64,000 nt of DNA from Corynebacterium suranareeae (GCF_002355155.1 NZ_AP017369.1:3286001-3350000), one strand, 5' to 3'. Counted from the stretch's first letter, positions 19,346-29,385 are shown. Notes: generated by a model from the sequence alone, not told the origin. A program made the numbers and translations.

Positions 19346-21451
19346 GTGCAGCAACGACGCCGCATCAGCGAAGCTCGGAAGAAACCGATGCTCGCTATTA
19401 TTTTGACTGCCGTATTGGGTGCCTCCGGCTTAGCAGCAGCCGGCACCCAATACTTGAATACGCAGGGCGAAGGCATCGGGCCAGTAGCCGTGCAAAACAC
19501 CAGTGAATCGTTTAACTCCGGTTCCAATGTGGTTGTTGATGACCCAGCCATTACCGGCCAGGGTGAGGGCGAAGGTGCCCGAACCGTTAAGGAATTTCAA
19601 AGGGATGAGCAATTTTCCAGCTTTGCTCTGACTTGGACCGGTCAAAAAGACGTGACCGCGTTTGTTCGCGCCGAACAGCCTGATGGTTCCTGGTCTCAGT
19701 GGTACGACATGGAACCACTGACCAATGAGGATTCAGGTATCAACGGAACCGAGCTGATCTGGCACGGTCCGACCAACAAGGTGCAGGTATCTACCCTCAA
19801 TATCGACCTGTTTGAGCAAGACGCAGCAGCAGCTGATGAAAATGGCCAGGACATCCCGGCCGCGGAACAAGCCTCCGAACCAGCTCCAGAAGCGCCGGAG
19901 ATCCCAGTCGAGCCAGCTCCAGCAGCTGACGCCCCCGCAGAGATCCCCACAGAGATCCCTGCCGAAGCTCCTACTGCCGACTACTCCGCTGACACTGGCC
20001 TAGCCCCACTTCCGTCAAACTATGGCGATATCCAGCCTGTGGCTGATATTGATGAGGGCTTCAACGCTGTGTTCATTGACGGTAATGCTGACGCAGGCGT
20101 TGGTGTTGGCAATGTTGCTGATACTGACGGCATGCCTAAGGTAATTTCTCGTGCGGGCTGGGGTGCTGATGAGAGCTTGCGCTGCTCCAACCCAACTATC
20201 GATAATGGTGTTTCTGCGATCACGATTCACCACACTGCGGGTTCCAACAACTACACCGAAGCTCAGGCTGCTGCGCAGGTTCGTGGCGCATATAGCTACC
20301 ATGCCAAGACTCTTGGTTGGTGTGATATTGGTTACCAGTCTTTGGTAGATAAGTTTGGCAATATCTACGAGGGTCGTGCTGGTGGCATGACCAAGGCTGT
20401 TCAGGGTGCTCACGCAGGTGGGTTCAACCAGAACACTTGGGCTATTTCCATGATGGGCGATTACTCTTCGATTACCCCGTCTGATGCAACCATTAATGCT
20501 GTTGGTGAGCTTGCTGGTTGGCGTGCAAAGGTTGCTGGTTTTGATCCAACTGGCAGCGATACCCATTACTCTGAGGGTACTTCTTACTCGAGGTATGGAT
20601 ATGGCCAGCGGGTTACGTTGCCTAATATTTTTGCTCACCGTGATGTTGGTTTGACGTCGTGTCCTGGTGATGCGGGTTATGCGCAGATGGATCGTATTCG
20701 TCAGATCGCTAAGACGAAGTACAACAGCTTGCAAAGTGGTAATAGTGGCACCACGACTCCGGCGACTTCAACGAAGCAGACGTCGACAAGCAATGCCCCT
20801 ACAACCACCAACCAGCCTGCAAGCCCGGCTGAGCCTGAGCAGTCGAGCGAGGAGGATGTCCTGGCTACGCTGCTGACCGGCGGATCTTCCGGTGGCGCTG
20901 ACTTGCTCAATGGTGCGAACTCTGAGCAGCTTCTGACTGGTCTTGGTTCTATCGCTGCGGTGCTGCTTGCTGCGTCTTTGGCTGATGGCAGCCTAAGTGG
21001 GCTGATCGGTAATGTGGGCAACAACAATGGTGTACCGGTTTTAAATGATGTGAAGCTCAATGAGATCATTCCGATCGTTGATACCGTGATCAACCTAACC
21101 GGTGATAACAAGTATTCACGTGGCTGGAATGAACTAAACAACACTCTTGGACCTGTGTTGGGTGCTGCAACTGGTGGCGAAACCACGGTGCAGTACGCAA
21201 GTGATCAAAACTCTGAGGTGTCGTTCGTGCCGTTTGAAAATGGCATCATGGTCTCTTCCCCTGAGGCTGGAACCCATGGTCTGTGGGGCGTTATCGGTGA
21301 TACGTGGGCGCAGCAGGGCGCTGACTTAGGCCCGTTGGGACTTCCAACCAGCAATGAGTACCAGTCTGGTGATCAGCTGCGTGTTGATTTCCAGAACGGT
21401 TACATCACTTTTGATCCTGCGACTGGTAAGGCTGACATTCACCTAAACTAG
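19346..21451 (+). CDS. Secreted PGRP-type N-acetylmuramoyl-L-alanine amidase with LGFP repeat
   Basis: About 701 residues from GTG 19346, which has AGGGAGA (19334-19340) in front. An open frame continues 39 codons upstream but without a ribosome-binding site. An export signal (about residues 14-35) is followed by a Pro/Ala/Glu-rich linker. A peptidoglycan-recognition/amidase_2 domain then begins at Arg-Ala-Gly-Trp-Gly-Ala-Asp-Glu. Its zinc-site candidates are His-His-Thr-Ala-Gly, Tyr-His-Ala-Lys, and His-Arg-Asp-Val-Gly-Leu-Thr-Ser-Cys-Pro-Gly. A Thr/Ser-rich linker leads to a C-terminal LGFP-type repeat (Leu-Gly-Leu-Pro-Thr-Ser-Asn-Glu), as in PS1. Predicted role: cleavage of peptidoglycan stem peptides at the wall surface. 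Confidence 0.9.
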   Translation: MQQRRRISEARKKPMLAIILTAVLGASGLAAAGTQYLNTQGEGIGPVAVQNTSESFNSGSNVVVDDPAITGQGEGEGARTVKEFQRDEQFSSFALTWTGQKDVTAFVRAEQPDGSWSQWYDMEPLTNEDSGINGTELIWHGPTNKVQVSTLNIDLFEQDAAAADENGQDIPAAEQASEPAPEAPEIPVEPAPAADAPAEIPTEIPAEAPTADYSADTGLAPLPSNYGDIQPVADIDEGFNAVFIDGNADAGVGVGNVADTDGMPKVISRAGWGADESLRCSNPTIDNGVSAITIHHTAGSNNYTEAQAAAQVRGAYSYHAKTLGWCDIGYQSLVDKFGNIYEGRAGGMTKAVQGAHAGGFNQNTWAISMMGDYSSITPSDATINAVGELAGWRAKVAGFDPTGSDTHYSEGTSYSRYGYGQRVTLPNIFAHRDVGLTSCPGDAGYAQMDRIRQIAKTKYNSLQSGNSGTTTPATSTKQTSTSNAPTTTNQPASPAEPEQSSEEDVLATLLTGGSSGGADLLNGANSEQLLTGLGSIAAVLLAASLADGSLSGLIGNVGNNNGVPVLNDVKLNEIIPIVDTVINLTGDNKYSRGWNELNNTLGPVLGAATGGETTVQYASDQNSEVSFVPFENGIMVSSPEAGTHGLWGVIGDTWAQQGADLGPLGLPTSNEYQSGDQLRVDFQNGYITFDPATGKADIHLN

Positions 21452-21470
21452 CCCCACCATAAAGCTTGAG

Positions 21471-21500
21471 CCCCGCTACTTTCCCTGAGGTAGCGGGGTT
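21471..21500. terminator. Terminator after the amidase gene
   Basis: Arms CCCCGCTAC (21471-21479) and GTAGCGGGG (21490-21498), followed by TTCAACTTTT. It lies between the convergent amidase and glpK genes. Confidence 0.88.
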
Positions 21501-21531
21501 CAACTTTTCCTGAAGCGCCCAAACCCCCAAA

Positions 21532-23061
21532 TTAGGCCTGGTTATACGAGTGCTCCACCGCTTTGTTCCACGCGGCGTAGCGGCGCTCTCGTTCTTCCTC
21601 GCTCATGTCGGGATTCCACACTTTTTTCACCGCGATGAGTTGTTCGATTTCTTCGGTTGATCGGAAGAATCCTGATCCAAGTCCTGCTGCGTAGGCAACA
21701 CCAACGGCGGTGGTTTCTACGTCGTCGAGGCGCTGGACATCGATGCCAAGGAAGTCGGCTTGCATTTGCATGAGCAGATCGTTTTGGACCATGGCGCCGT
21801 CAACGCGGAGGGATTCGAGGGTTTTCCCGGCGTCTTTGGCCATGGCGTCTACTACTTCGCGGGTTTGGAAGGCGTTGGCTTCAAGGACTGCGCGTGCGAT
21901 GTGGTTGCGGTTGGCAAAGCGGGTGAGGCCGGTGATGATTCCGCGGGCGTCGGGGCGCCAGCGTGGTGCGAATAGGCCGGTGAATGCGGGGACTACGTGT
22001 ACGCCGCCGTTGTCTTCTACTTCTCGGGCGAGGTTTTCAATTGCCGGTGCATTGGGGATGAGCTGCAGGTTATCGCGCAGCCACTGCACCAGCGAGCCGC
22101 CCATGGAAACGGAGCCTTCCAGCGCATAGAGGGGTTCTTCGTCCTGTTTTTGATATGCGATGGTGGACAGCAGTCCGTGCTCGGAGATTTTTAGGGACTT
22201 GCCGGTGTTCATCAGCAAGAATAGGCCAGTGCCGTAGGTGTTCTTTGTGGCGCCTTCGTGGAATCCGCCCTGGCCAAAAAGGGCTGCCTGTTGATCGCCA
22301 AGCACTCCTGTGATGGGGACATCGGCAAGCGTGCCGCGGTGGCGTACGGATCGGAATTCGCCGATGGAGGGGCGGATTTCTGGGAGCATCGACATGGGGA
22401 TATCTAAGGCTTCGCAAAGTTCTGGATCCCATTGCCCGGTGCGGATATCCATGAGTAAGGTGCGGGAGGCGTTGGTGATGTCAGTGACGTGGAGGGCGTC
22501 TTCGCCATCATCACCACGCACGCCGCCGGTGAGGTTCCACAGCACCCAGCTGTCCATGGTGCCAAAGAGAAGGTCACCGTTTTCTGCGCGCTTGCGGGCA
22601 CCTTCCACATTGTCCAGGATCCATTTCACTTTGGGACCTGCTGGATAGGAGTTGATCAAAAGGCCGGTGCGGTCGAGCCATTTATCTTGGCCATCTGGGC
22701 CTGCAATTTCTTGGCAGATTTCAGTTGTGCGGGTGTCTTGCCACACAATGGCGTTGTAGACCGGTTCGCCGGTGTGTTTATCCCACACAACGGTGGTTTC
22801 GCGTTGGTTGGTTAATCCTACGGATGCCACTTCGTGCGGGGTGATGTCGATGGACACCATCGCTTGGCTGACAACGGATCGGATGTTGTCCCAGATTTCT
22901 TCCGGGTCGTGCTCTACCCAGCCTTGCTGGGGGAAGATTTGTCGGTGCTCTTTGGAGGCAGAAGACACCACTTTTCCTTGGGCATCGATGAAGATGCACC
23001 GAGTGGAGGTGGTGCCTTGGTCAATCGCTGCAACGTACGCATTGGCCTTTGAGGTTCTCAT
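21532..23061 (-). CDS. glpK: Glycerol kinase
   Basis: About 509 residues from ATG 23061 (another start lies two codons upstream), the normal length for the FGGY-type glycerol kinase. Visible family signatures are the N-terminal phosphate-binding loop Asp-Gln-Gly-Thr-Thr-Ser-Thr-Arg, the block [28 protein letters not shown] and the C-terminal Asp-Gly-Ala-Met-Val-Gln-Asn-Asp. It phosphorylates glycerol to glycerol-3-phosphate. No facilitator or glycerol-3-phosphate dehydrogenase is adjacent. It follows a HAD hydrolase gene by 30 bases on the same strand and may be read through from serS. The reading frame looks intact. Confidence 0.94.
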   Translation of the reverse strand: MRTSKANAYVAAIDQGTTSTRCIFIDAQGKVVSSASKEHRQIFPQQGWVEHDPEEIWDNIRSVVSQAMVSIDITPHEVASVGLTNQRETTVVWDKHTGEPVYNAIVWQDTRTTEICQEIAGPDGQDKWLDRTGLLINSYPAGPKVKWILDNVEGARKRAENGDLLFGTMDSWVLWNLTGGVRGDDGEDALHVTDITNASRTLLMDIRTGQWDPELCEALDIPMSMLPEIRPSIGEFRSVRHRGTLADVPITGVLGDQQAALFGQGGFHEGATKNTYGTGLFLLMNTGKSLKISEHGLLSTIAYQKQDEEPLYALEGSVSMGGSLVQWLRDNLQLIPNAPAIENLAREVEDNGGVHVVPAFTGLFAPRWRPDARGIITGLTRFANRNHIARAVLEANAFQTREVVDAMAKDAGKTLESLRVDGAMVQNDLLMQMQADFLGIDVQRLDDVETTAVGVAYAAGLGSGFFRSTEEIEQLIAVKKVWNPDMSEEERERRYAAWNKAVEHSYNQA

Positions 23062-23097
23062 GTGCACTATTTTTACACGTATCAGAACAGAAAACCT

Positions 23098-23934
23098 CTA
23101 AAACCACCATTCCAACACATCGGCCACGCCGGCGTCGTCGTTGGTGGCGGTGATGTGGTCGGAGACTGCTTTGACTTCTGGGCGAGCATTGCCCATGGCT
23201 ACTCCCCTACCTGCCCATTGCAGCATCTCGATATCGTTGGGCATGTCGCCGAACGTTATAACGTCCTCGCGCTCAATACCTAAGCGCTTGGCCAGCATCG
23301 ATACGCCCAACGCCTTGGTCACGCCGGGCGCTGCGATCTCAATCAGGCCACCGGACATGGAGAAGGTCACGTGGACTTGATCGACGGGGACGGCCGCGCG
23401 GACGATATCGAAAAGCTGCTTGGATTCCAGATGGTCGCTGCGCATCAACAACTTGGTGGCAGGTTTGGAAAGCACCTCATCTTCCGACACGGTTCCGTGT
23501 TCGGTTGAGGGCCAGGCGTGGCTGTATTCCGGGGTCACCAGAAACAGTTCTTGGGATGGATCGTAGGCGGATTCTCCGGCGCGCTCGGCGGCAATGCTGA
23601 CGCCACCATGGGCTTCCAAAGCGGCACGCGCAGCCATGACGGTGTCCGTCATAACGGTTGGGCTGAGCGTTTGAGCTGCAAGGATCTCATCGGTGGCGGA
23701 ATCATAGAGCACCGCGCCATTTGCGCAGATACAAATCGGCTTGACGGTTAATTGGTCCAGCACGTAGTGAATCCAGCGGGGCGGGCGGCCAGTGGATAGC
23801 GCAAAGGTTACGTCCTGATCGGTCATCCGCGCGATCACCTCGCGCAGGCGCTTGGGCACGCGCTCAGAGCTATTAATTAACGTGCCATCAACATCAGAGG
23901 CAACCAGCTTGGGCGCTGGCCCCGGGGCAATCAT
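23098..23934 (-). CDS. Cof-type HAD-superfamily hydrolase
   Basis: 278 residues. Motif I, Asp-Val-Asp-Gly-Thr-Leu, lies near the N-terminus. A Cof-type cap domain occupies the middle, and the C-terminal motif Phe-Gly-Asp-Met-Pro-Asn-Asp-Ile-Glu-Met carries the magnesium-binding aspartates. The class IIB HAD fold is typical of sugar-phosphate or flavin/vitamin phosphatases; the substrate is unknown. Its start overlaps the stop of the acyltransferase gene by four bases, so the two are translationally coupled. Confidence 0.9.
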   Translation of the reverse strand: MIAPGPAPKLVASDVDGTLINSSERVPKRLREVIARMTDQDVTFALSTGRPPRWIHYVLDQLTVKPICICANGAVLYDSATDEILAAQTLSPTVMTDTVMAARAALEAHGGVSIAAERAGESAYDPSQELFLVTPEYSHAWPSTEHGTVSEDEVLSKPATKLLMRSDHLESKQLFDIVRAAVPVDQVHVTFSMSGGLIEIAAPGVTKALGVSMLAKRLGIEREDVITFGDMPNDIEMLQWAGRGVAMGNARPEVKAVSDHITATNDDAGVADVLEWWF

Positions 23935-24818
23935 TTTTTAAAGAGTTTCCTAATCAAGGGGGTGCGTTTTTTGGCGGCCTTAGCGGCGCGCTTTGCTTGT
24001 CGACGTTCCTTTTCGGCGATTTCCAACATTTTCGCCTGCTCTAACGTTGGTGCGCCACCGCCAAGAGACTGTGGTCGCCATAATTCTCCACCGTCGAATG
24101 GGCCATATTGTTGTTCGTAGGCGGTGCGGGTTTCGTCGAGAAGCGTTTTCATCGCCTCATAGAGGCGCTGCGTGGCTTCTTCTGGATCGCCGCTGGGGTC
24201 GACGGGTTCGCCCACGCTGATAAATACCGGAATGTGTGAACGTCCCAGGTCGCGGTCGATGTCTTTGGTGATGATGCGCTGCCCGCCCCAAATAATTAGT
24301 GGCAGCAGTGGAACTTGGGCCGCGTCTGCGATGCGTACGGCGCCGGTTTTTAGTTCCTTAATTTCAAAAGACCTAGACACCGTTGCTTCGGGGAAGATGC
24401 CGACGAGGTGGCCGGCGTCGAGACGCGTTTGTGCCTCTTTCATCGAGCTTGCCCCGGCGGATCGGTCCACGGAAACGTGCTTCATCCAGCGCATCAGCGT
24501 GCCTACGACGGGGGTGTCAAAGATTTCTTTCTTTGCCATAAAGCGCACCAGGCGTTTGCCACGCACAAAAGCGGGGATTCCGCCCAAAATGAAATCGTAA
24601 TAACCAGTGTGGTTGATGGCCAACAAAGCCCCACCGGTGGTTGGAATGTTTTCTGCACCAAAGATGGAGATGCGTACATCCTGGGCTTTCAACACCGCGC
24701 GAACTGCGTTGATGATGGTGCGCCCGTAAAATGGCTCCCGTGATTCGCTTGGGTGCGGAGGAACTTTAGCTAAAGAATCCTCAACAAAAAAGCCATTCCT
24801 TTTGATCATTGTGGCCAC
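23931..24818 (-). CDS. 1-acyl-sn-glycerol-3-phosphate acyltransferase (PlsC family)
   Basis: 295 residues with the acyltransferase motifs Asn-His-Thr-Gly-Tyr-Tyr-Asp (the His-x4-Asp catalytic pair) and Phe-Pro-Glu-Ala-Thr-Val-Ser (acceptor phosphate site). A strongly basic C-terminal tail rich in Lys/Arg/Ala probably anchors it at the inner membrane surface. It would acylate lysophosphatidic acid or a related lipid. It sits 11 bases after serS and overlaps the HAD gene, so the transcript is serS-acyltransferase-HAD and possibly glpK. Confidence 0.88.
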   Translation of the reverse strand: MATMIKRNGFFVEDSLAKVPPHPSESREPFYGRTIINAVRAVLKAQDVRISIFGAENIPTTGGALLAINHTGYYDFILGGIPAFVRGKRLVRFMAKKEIFDTPVVGTLMRWMKHVSVDRSAGASSMKEAQTRLDAGHLVGIFPEATVSRSFEIKELKTGAVRIADAAQVPLLPLIIWGGQRIITKDIDRDLGRSHIPVFISVGEPVDPSGDPEEATQRLYEAMKTLLDETRTAYEQQYGPFDGGELWRPQSLGGGAPTLEQAKMLEIAEKERRQAKRAAKAAKKRTPLIRKLFKK

Positions 24819-24829
24819 GCGCTTTCTGC

Positions 24830-26089
24830 TTATTTAACTGGCTTGAGCACATCTTTGCCCACGAATGGACGCAATGCCTCAGGAACAATCACAGAACCGT
24901 CTGCTTGCTGGTTGTTTTCCAAAATGGCAACAAGCCAGCGGGTGGTAGCCAAGGTGCCGTTCAACGTAGCAGCGATCTGTGGCTTGCCGTTTTCATCGCG
25001 GTAGCGGGTTTGCAGGCGACGTGCCTGGAAGGTGGTGCAGTTAGAGGTCGAGGTCAACTCGCGGTAGGTGTCCTGGGTTGGCACCCATGCTTCCGTGTCG
25101 AACTTCCGAGCAGCCGATGCACCTAAGTCTCCACCTGCGACATCGATAACACGGTAGGGAACCTCAATGGCAGCGAGCATTTCTTTTTCCATGGCAAGAA
25201 GCTGCTGGTGGACATCTTCAGCCTCTTCGGGCTTGCAGTAGACAAACATCTCTACCTTGTCGAATTGGTGCACGCGCAAAATACCGCGGGTGTCCTTGCC
25301 GTAAGAACCGGCCTCACGGCGGAAGCAGGAGCTCCAACCGGCGTACTTTACTGGGCCTTCATTAAGGTCAATGATTTCATCTTTGTGGTAACCAGCTAGA
25401 GCAACCTCGGAGGTACCAACCAGGTACATGTCATCGCGCTCAAGGTAGTAGATTTCCTCGGAGTGATCGCCTAAGAAACCGGTGCCGGCCATGATTTCAG
25501 GGCGCACCAACACAGGTGGGATCATCATGCTGAATCCGGCTTCGCGGGCTTTTTGAGCAGCCAACATGAGCATGCCCAGCTGCAGCATCGCGCCATCACC
25601 AGTCAGGTAGTAGAAACGAGCACCCGATACCTTGGTGCCGCGCTTCATATCAATAAGACCTAAGGATTCACCCAGCTCCAAGTGATCCTTTGGCTCGAAA
25701 TCAAACGTCCGAGGCTCACCGATGGTCTCTAGAACAACGAAATCATCTTCACCACCGGCAGGTGCACCAGCAACCACGTTGGAGAGCTTCATTTGCAGCT
25801 CATTGACCTTTTGCTCCGCAGCTTCCTGCGCAGCCTCGGCTTCTTTCACCTTGGCTTTAAGCTCATTGGAGCCCTCTAGCAGCGCGGGGCGTTCCTCCGG
25901 AGAGGCCTGTCCGATCTTCTTTCCAAATGCTTTTTGCTCAGCGCGCAGATCATCGGCAGCCTTGATGGATTCGCGTCGAGATTCATCAGCACTAATCAGT
26001 TCGTCCACAAGCGCGGGGTCTTCGCCGCGAGTGATCTGGGAGGTACGAACAACGTCCGGGTTTTCACGGAGGAATTTCAGATCGATCAT
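24830..26089 (-). CDS. serS: Seryl-tRNA synthetase
   Basis: About 419 residues from ATG 26089. That start gives the canonical N-terminus Met-Ile-Asp-Leu-Lys-Phe-Leu-Arg, whereas an ATG ten codons upstream adds an unusual extension. An N-terminal antiparallel coiled coil (about residues 30-100, rich in Lys/Glu/Ala) binds the long variable arm of tRNA-Ser. It is followed by the class II catalytic core with motif 2 around Phe-Arg-Arg-Glu-Ala-Gly-Ser and motif 3 around Asn-Gly-Thr-Leu-Ala-Thr-Thr-Arg. No clear Shine-Dalgarno sequence is seen. It is divergent from the farR-type regulator gene, with about 127 bases between the two start codons. Confidence 0.96.
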   Translation of the reverse strand: MIDLKFLRENPDVVRTSQITRGEDPALVDELISADESRRESIKAADDLRAEQKAFGKKIGQASPEERPALLEGSNELKAKVKEAEAAQEAAEQKVNELQMKLSNVVAGAPAGGEDDFVVLETIGEPRTFDFEPKDHLELGESLGLIDMKRGTKVSGARFYYLTGDGAMLQLGMLMLAAQKAREAGFSMMIPPVLVRPEIMAGTGFLGDHSEEIYYLERDDMYLVGTSEVALAGYHKDEIIDLNEGPVKYAGWSSCFRREAGSYGKDTRGILRVHQFDKVEMFVYCKPEEAEDVHQQLLAMEKEMLAAIEVPYRVIDVAGGDLGASAARKFDTEAWVPTQDTYRELTSTSNCTTFQARRLQTRYRDENGKPQIAATLNGTLATTRWLVAILENNQQADGSVIVPEALRPFVGKDVLKPVK

Positions 26090-26182
26090 AAAGAACAATC
26101 TACCGTGATCATTAGACATTTGGACACTTAGGGCTTTGTTGGTTTGTTAGTGATCTTTAAAACTTGCCTCTCCAACCTCCTG

Positions 26183-26209
26183 TCTGGTTATGACCAGATG
26201 GGCTAAAAT
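26183..26209 (+). promoter_or_regulatory. Operator palindrome and -10 box of the farR-type gene
   Basis: TCTGGTTATGACCAGA (26183-26198) is a perfect six-base inverted repeat around TATG, the GGT-N4-ACC layout expected for GntR-family operators. TAAAAT (26204-26209) follows as a -10 box, and the ATG at 26217 falls about where transcription would start. This suggests a leaderless mRNA and repression of the gene by its own product. Confidence 0.6.
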
Positions 26210-26216
26210 GAACACC

Positions 26217-27032
26217 ATGCCTGCAGAACCCCTCAACAAGGACGCACTCCCCACCGCATCCGATGGGGCGGTACCTGACACACCACGTGCGGATGACCTT
26301 CCCAACCACGTGCTTGTCGACGGCCTCAAGCCCAAGCACCAACAGCTGCGCGAAATCCTAGAGGAAATCTGCACAACCCAACTCCACCCTGGGGATATGC
26401 TTCCTGGTGAACGCATCCTGGAGGAAAAATACGGAGTCAGCCGCATTACGGTGCGTCGCGCTATTGGCGATTTGGTTGCTTCCGGCAGGCTCAAGCGCGC
26501 CCGAGGCAAAGGTACTTTTGTGGCGCACTCCCCTTTAATTTCCCGCCTGCATTTGGCGTCTTTTTCTGCAGAGATGGCCGCCCAAAATCTGTCTGCAACC
26601 AGCAGGATCTTAAGTTCTTCCAGAGGTCCAGCCCCAGATGATATTGCGGATTTCTTTGGCACCGACCGAACGTCCCAGCACATCACGCTGCGTCGCCTCC
26701 GCTTAGGAAATGGTCGCCCCTACGCAATTGATCACGGCTGGTACAACTCCGAATACGCACCTGACCTGCTAGAAAACGACGTGTACAACTCCGTGTATTC
26801 CATCCTGGACAGGGTCTACGGTGTCCCGGTCACCCAGGCCGAGCAAACGGTCACCGCGGTTGCCGCGGACGAGGACACCGCAAAGCTTCTCGACGTCACC
26901 CCCGGTGCCCCTTTGCTCCGGATCCTAAGACAGTCACTTTCCGGCGACAAGCCCGTGGAATGGTGCGTTTCCCTGTATCGAACCGACCGTTATTCTCTAA
27001 AAACATTGGTCACACGCTCCGAAGATCTCTGA
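26217..27032 (+). CDS. farR: GntR-family transcriptional regulator (UTRA/HutC subfamily), FarR-like
   Basis: About 271 residues from ATG 26217. ATGs also occur at 26190 and 26208, but they overlap the operator and the -10 box. The N-terminal winged helix-turn-helix contains Leu-Pro-Gly-Glu-Arg-Ile-Leu-Glu and Ser-Arg-Ile-Thr-Val-Arg-Arg-Ala, the GntR signature. The C-terminal UTRA ligand domain contains Arg-Leu-Arg-Leu-Gly-Asn-Gly-Arg-Pro-Tyr-Ala-Ile-Asp-His. In C. glutamicum the GntR gene beside serS is named farR and has been linked to amino acid (glutamate and arginine pathway) genes. The symbol rests on gene order. Autoregulation is inferred from the palindrome. Confidence 0.82.
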   Translation: MPAEPLNKDALPTASDGAVPDTPRADDLPNHVLVDGLKPKHQQLREILEEICTTQLHPGDMLPGERILEEKYGVSRITVRRAIGDLVASGRLKRARGKGTFVAHSPLISRLHLASFSAEMAAQNLSATSRILSSSRGPAPDDIADFFGTDRTSQHITLRRLRLGNGRPYAIDHGWYNSEYAPDLLENDVYNSVYSILDRVYGVPVTQAEQTVTAVAADEDTAKLLDVTPGAPLLRILRQSLSGDKPVEWCVSLYRTDRYSLKTLVTRSEDL

Positions 27033-27067
27033 CGTGAGCACATTTTGGTGGCATGATGGTGACAATC

Positions 27068-28165
27068 ATGAGTACAAACATTGACACCTCGACGTCTCCA
27101 GAGGGTGAAACCAAGAAGAAATCTTCTTTCCGCACCGCGGCCTCTGTGCAGACCATGCTTGTTGCAGCATTAGCGGCAACAGCTGCTGTTGGCGTGTACT
27201 CCTACAACACGGATACTTCTGCAAACGGCGGGCAATCCCCTTCAGGAACTGAAACAAGCACAGTCGCCTCCACAACCACTGTTGCCTCATTTACCACCGC
27301 TGATGTGGGGCAATGTGCAACCTGGGATGTTAATGATCAAGGCCTTGTGTCTGGTTTTGAACAAACAAGCTGCGACCAAGAACACCGCTTTGAAATCTCC
27401 ACTCGAGAAAACTTAGCTACCTACCCCAGCTCTGAATTCGGACCCGATGCAGAGCCCCCAAATTTAACCCGCCAGGCACAATTACGTGAAGAACTCTGTC
27501 AAGCGCCCACTCTTGCATATTTAAATAACCGTTTCGATCCATCCGGTCGCTACACCATCGCCCCAATTTTGCCCCCTGCCGAAGCATGGGCGGCTGGTGA
27601 TCGCACCATGCTGTGTGGTTTGCAGGCGACCGACGCATCAGGCACACCCCAACTAACCGTGGGTCCAGTTGCTGCCAATGACCAAGCACGCGTGTTCAAC
27701 ACCGGCGCATGTGTAAGAGTGGAATCTTCAGCCGAGTTCCGCGAAGTAGATTGCGCAGAAGACCACCACCTAGAATCCATTTTGACCGTCAACCTTGGCG
27801 TACCATTTTCCCAAGGCGTACCCAGCACCGATGAACAAAATGGCTTCCTCGGAAATACCTGCACCCAAGCAGCCATTGATTACCTAGGTTCGGAAGAAGC
27901 CGTCTACCAATCCACACTGCAGATGTTCTGGCCCACCATTACTTCTAATTCCTGGTTGGGTGGATCCCATAGCGTGAACTGCTATTTAATGTCTCCTTCC
28001 ACCGAGGGTGACGCAACATTTAACACCCTCAATGGATCAGCAACCGGCACGTTCACCATCAACGGTGAAGTTCCTCCACCACAGCCAGAGCGTGATCCAC
28101 TGCGCGAAGATGCTAGTGCAGCTGCCGCAGATGTTGGTGTTCCAGTAGAAGAGAATTCTCCATGA
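27068..28165 (+). CDS. Membrane-anchored septum-formation-domain protein
   Basis: About 365 residues from ATG 27068; two further in-frame starts lie within five codons upstream. One membrane anchor (about residues 28-46) is followed by a Ser/Thr-rich linker and an extracytoplasmic region. That region carries two septum-formation-type modules, seen as Gly-Gln-Cys-Ala-Thr-Trp with Cys-Asp-Gln-Glu-His-Arg-Phe-Glu, then Gly-Ala-Cys-Val-Arg with Cys-Ala-Glu-Asp-His-His-Leu-Glu. The paired cysteines and His-x-Glu pattern are typical. The acidic Pro-rich tail is disordered. The next gene starts inside its stop codon, so the pair is co-expressed. The function is not known. Confidence 0.8.
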   Translation: MSTNIDTSTSPEGETKKKSSFRTAASVQTMLVAALAATAAVGVYSYNTDTSANGGQSPSGTETSTVASTTTVASFTTADVGQCATWDVNDQGLVSGFEQTSCDQEHRFEISTRENLATYPSSEFGPDAEPPNLTRQAQLREELCQAPTLAYLNNRFDPSGRYTIAPILPPAEAWAAGDRTMLCGLQATDASGTPQLTVGPVAANDQARVFNTGACVRVESSAEFREVDCAEDHHLESILTVNLGVPFSQGVPSTDEQNGFLGNTCTQAAIDYLGSEEAVYQSTLQMFWPTITSNSWLGGSHSVNCYLMSPSTEGDATFNTLNGSATGTFTINGEVPPPQPERDPLREDASAAAADVGVPVEENSP

Positions 28166-28506
28166 TTGAAGTCAGCGACGAACGCTTTGAAGAGCTGGTG
28201 GATTTAGCCTTCGACCAGGTTCCCCAACAGTTTTTAGATCATATGCGCAACGTGGTTTTGCTCATTGAGGATTTCAACCCGGATTCCCCCTATATCCTGG
28301 GCTTATACCACGGCGTTGCCCTCACAGAGCGCACCTTCAACCATGGTGGTTTGCCTGATTCCATCACGATTTACAAAGGTGCGCTGCAAAATTATTGCCA
28401 TTCAGAAGAACAACTAGTGGAGCAGGTTCGGGTAACCGTGCTGCATGAGATTGGTCATTACTTCGGGCTCGGAGAAGAAGACCTGCATCGTCTGGGTTAT
28501 GCCTAA
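28162..28506 (+). CDS. Small zincin-like metallopeptidase (DUF1025/MMP-like)
   Basis: 114 residues. The C-terminal motif His-Glu-Ile-Gly-His-Tyr-Phe-Gly-Leu-Gly-Glu-Glu-Asp-Leu is the HExxH-x-x-Phe/Leu-Gly-x-x-Glu/Asp zinc site of minimal metalloproteases. The N-terminal part resembles the usual Asp-Glu-Arg-Phe-Glu-Glu-Leu-Val opening. The start overlaps the upstream septum-formation-type gene by four bases. Cytoplasmic, with no signal peptide. The substrate is unknown. Confidence 0.87.
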   Translation: MIEVSDERFEELVDLAFDQVPQQFLDHMRNVVLLIEDFNPDSPYILGLYHGVALTERTFNHGGLPDSITIYKGALQNYCHSEEQLVEQVRVTVLHEIGHYFGLGEEDLHRLGYA

Positions 28507-28727
28507 GCCCATTGCTTCTCAACTAAATTTCTGCGGAGCCGTTTAAGCCGAACACGCATGCCACAACTTCGTGACGCCTGCTTAACCCCCTCAAGATGCC
28601 ACCAAAAAATCAAGCTAAAACCCTGAAGCCGGTGCCCTGAAAGTGGCTATATCTTTGTACCTGAAATAGGTTTAAGATCAAAAGCAATAGCACTCGTGCA
28701 GCACCTTCTTGAGAAAAGAGATTTGCC

Positions 28728-29366
28728 ATGAAACCTAAGCTCATCACCGCTGTTGCAGTTTTCTCGTTTTCTTTCGCACTAACCACCCCGCTGGCTCCAT
28801 TCGCACAGGCCGCAACTGTTGCCATCAACGAAGACTATTGCTCCTACAACCTTGAAGCTGGGGACTACGAACTGATCGTCGCCGCAATTGAAAATGCCGC
28901 CTCCACGGATCTCAAACGGCTTTATCCTGATGAGTTCATTGATCAAGCAATCAGTGATTATCGGATGGTTGTGGTGGGAGCGTGGCCAGGTAGGGAAGAA
29001 TTCCTCGCCGAGTTAAAGGACAGCTTGGAGGAGGCTGGTTTCACTAATGACGATTTCAGTATTTTGGACGACGCAGTATTGGGGTCAAAGAACGTCTTCT
29101 ACTGGGTCCCTGGAGCCACCCCAGCTGAAGCTGCGCAGAACGTAAATCTCCTCGCTGATGAATCCATCGATGCTAGTCGCTATCCAAATACGCATCGTGT
29201 TCGCACAGCATTGAACACTGCCATCAAGACAGCGAACCAGGCGTGTGTGAATGGGGAGGAAATAACATTTTCCACTGATCTCACTCAGCCCGAGCTACCT
29301 ACACCGGGCAGTAATGATTTCAGTTCTAGTACGTTTCGTTTTGGAAGTAGCCAGGCACTTCCATAA
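28728..29366 (+). CDS. Secreted protein of unknown function
   Basis: 212 residues with a clear signal peptide (about residues 1-29, ending Phe-Ala-Gln-Ala-Ala) and a predicted ribosome-binding site GAGAAAAGAG (28711-28720). The mature part is acidic, has two cysteines (about residues 37 and 167) and a Ser/Gly-rich tail. I recognise no domain. The gene is flanked by 221 bases upstream with no other gene, and it is convergent with the phosphoglycerate-mutase-like gene. Confidence 0.75.
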   Translation: MKPKLITAVAVFSFSFALTTPLAPFAQAATVAINEDYCSYNLEAGDYELIVAAIENAASTDLKRLYPDEFIDQAISDYRMVVVGAWPGREEFLAELKDSLEEAGFTNDDFSILDDAVLGSKNVFYWVPGATPAEAAQNVNLLADESIDASRYPNTHRVRTALNTAIKTANQACVNGEEITFSTDLTQPELPTPGSNDFSSSTFRFGSSQALP

Positions 29367-29385
29367 CTGACAATAACTAACCTAA

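Noticed and set aside
21532..23061. glpK as a broken gene
   Set aside because: The frame is full length and all family motifs are present, so there is no sign of decay here.
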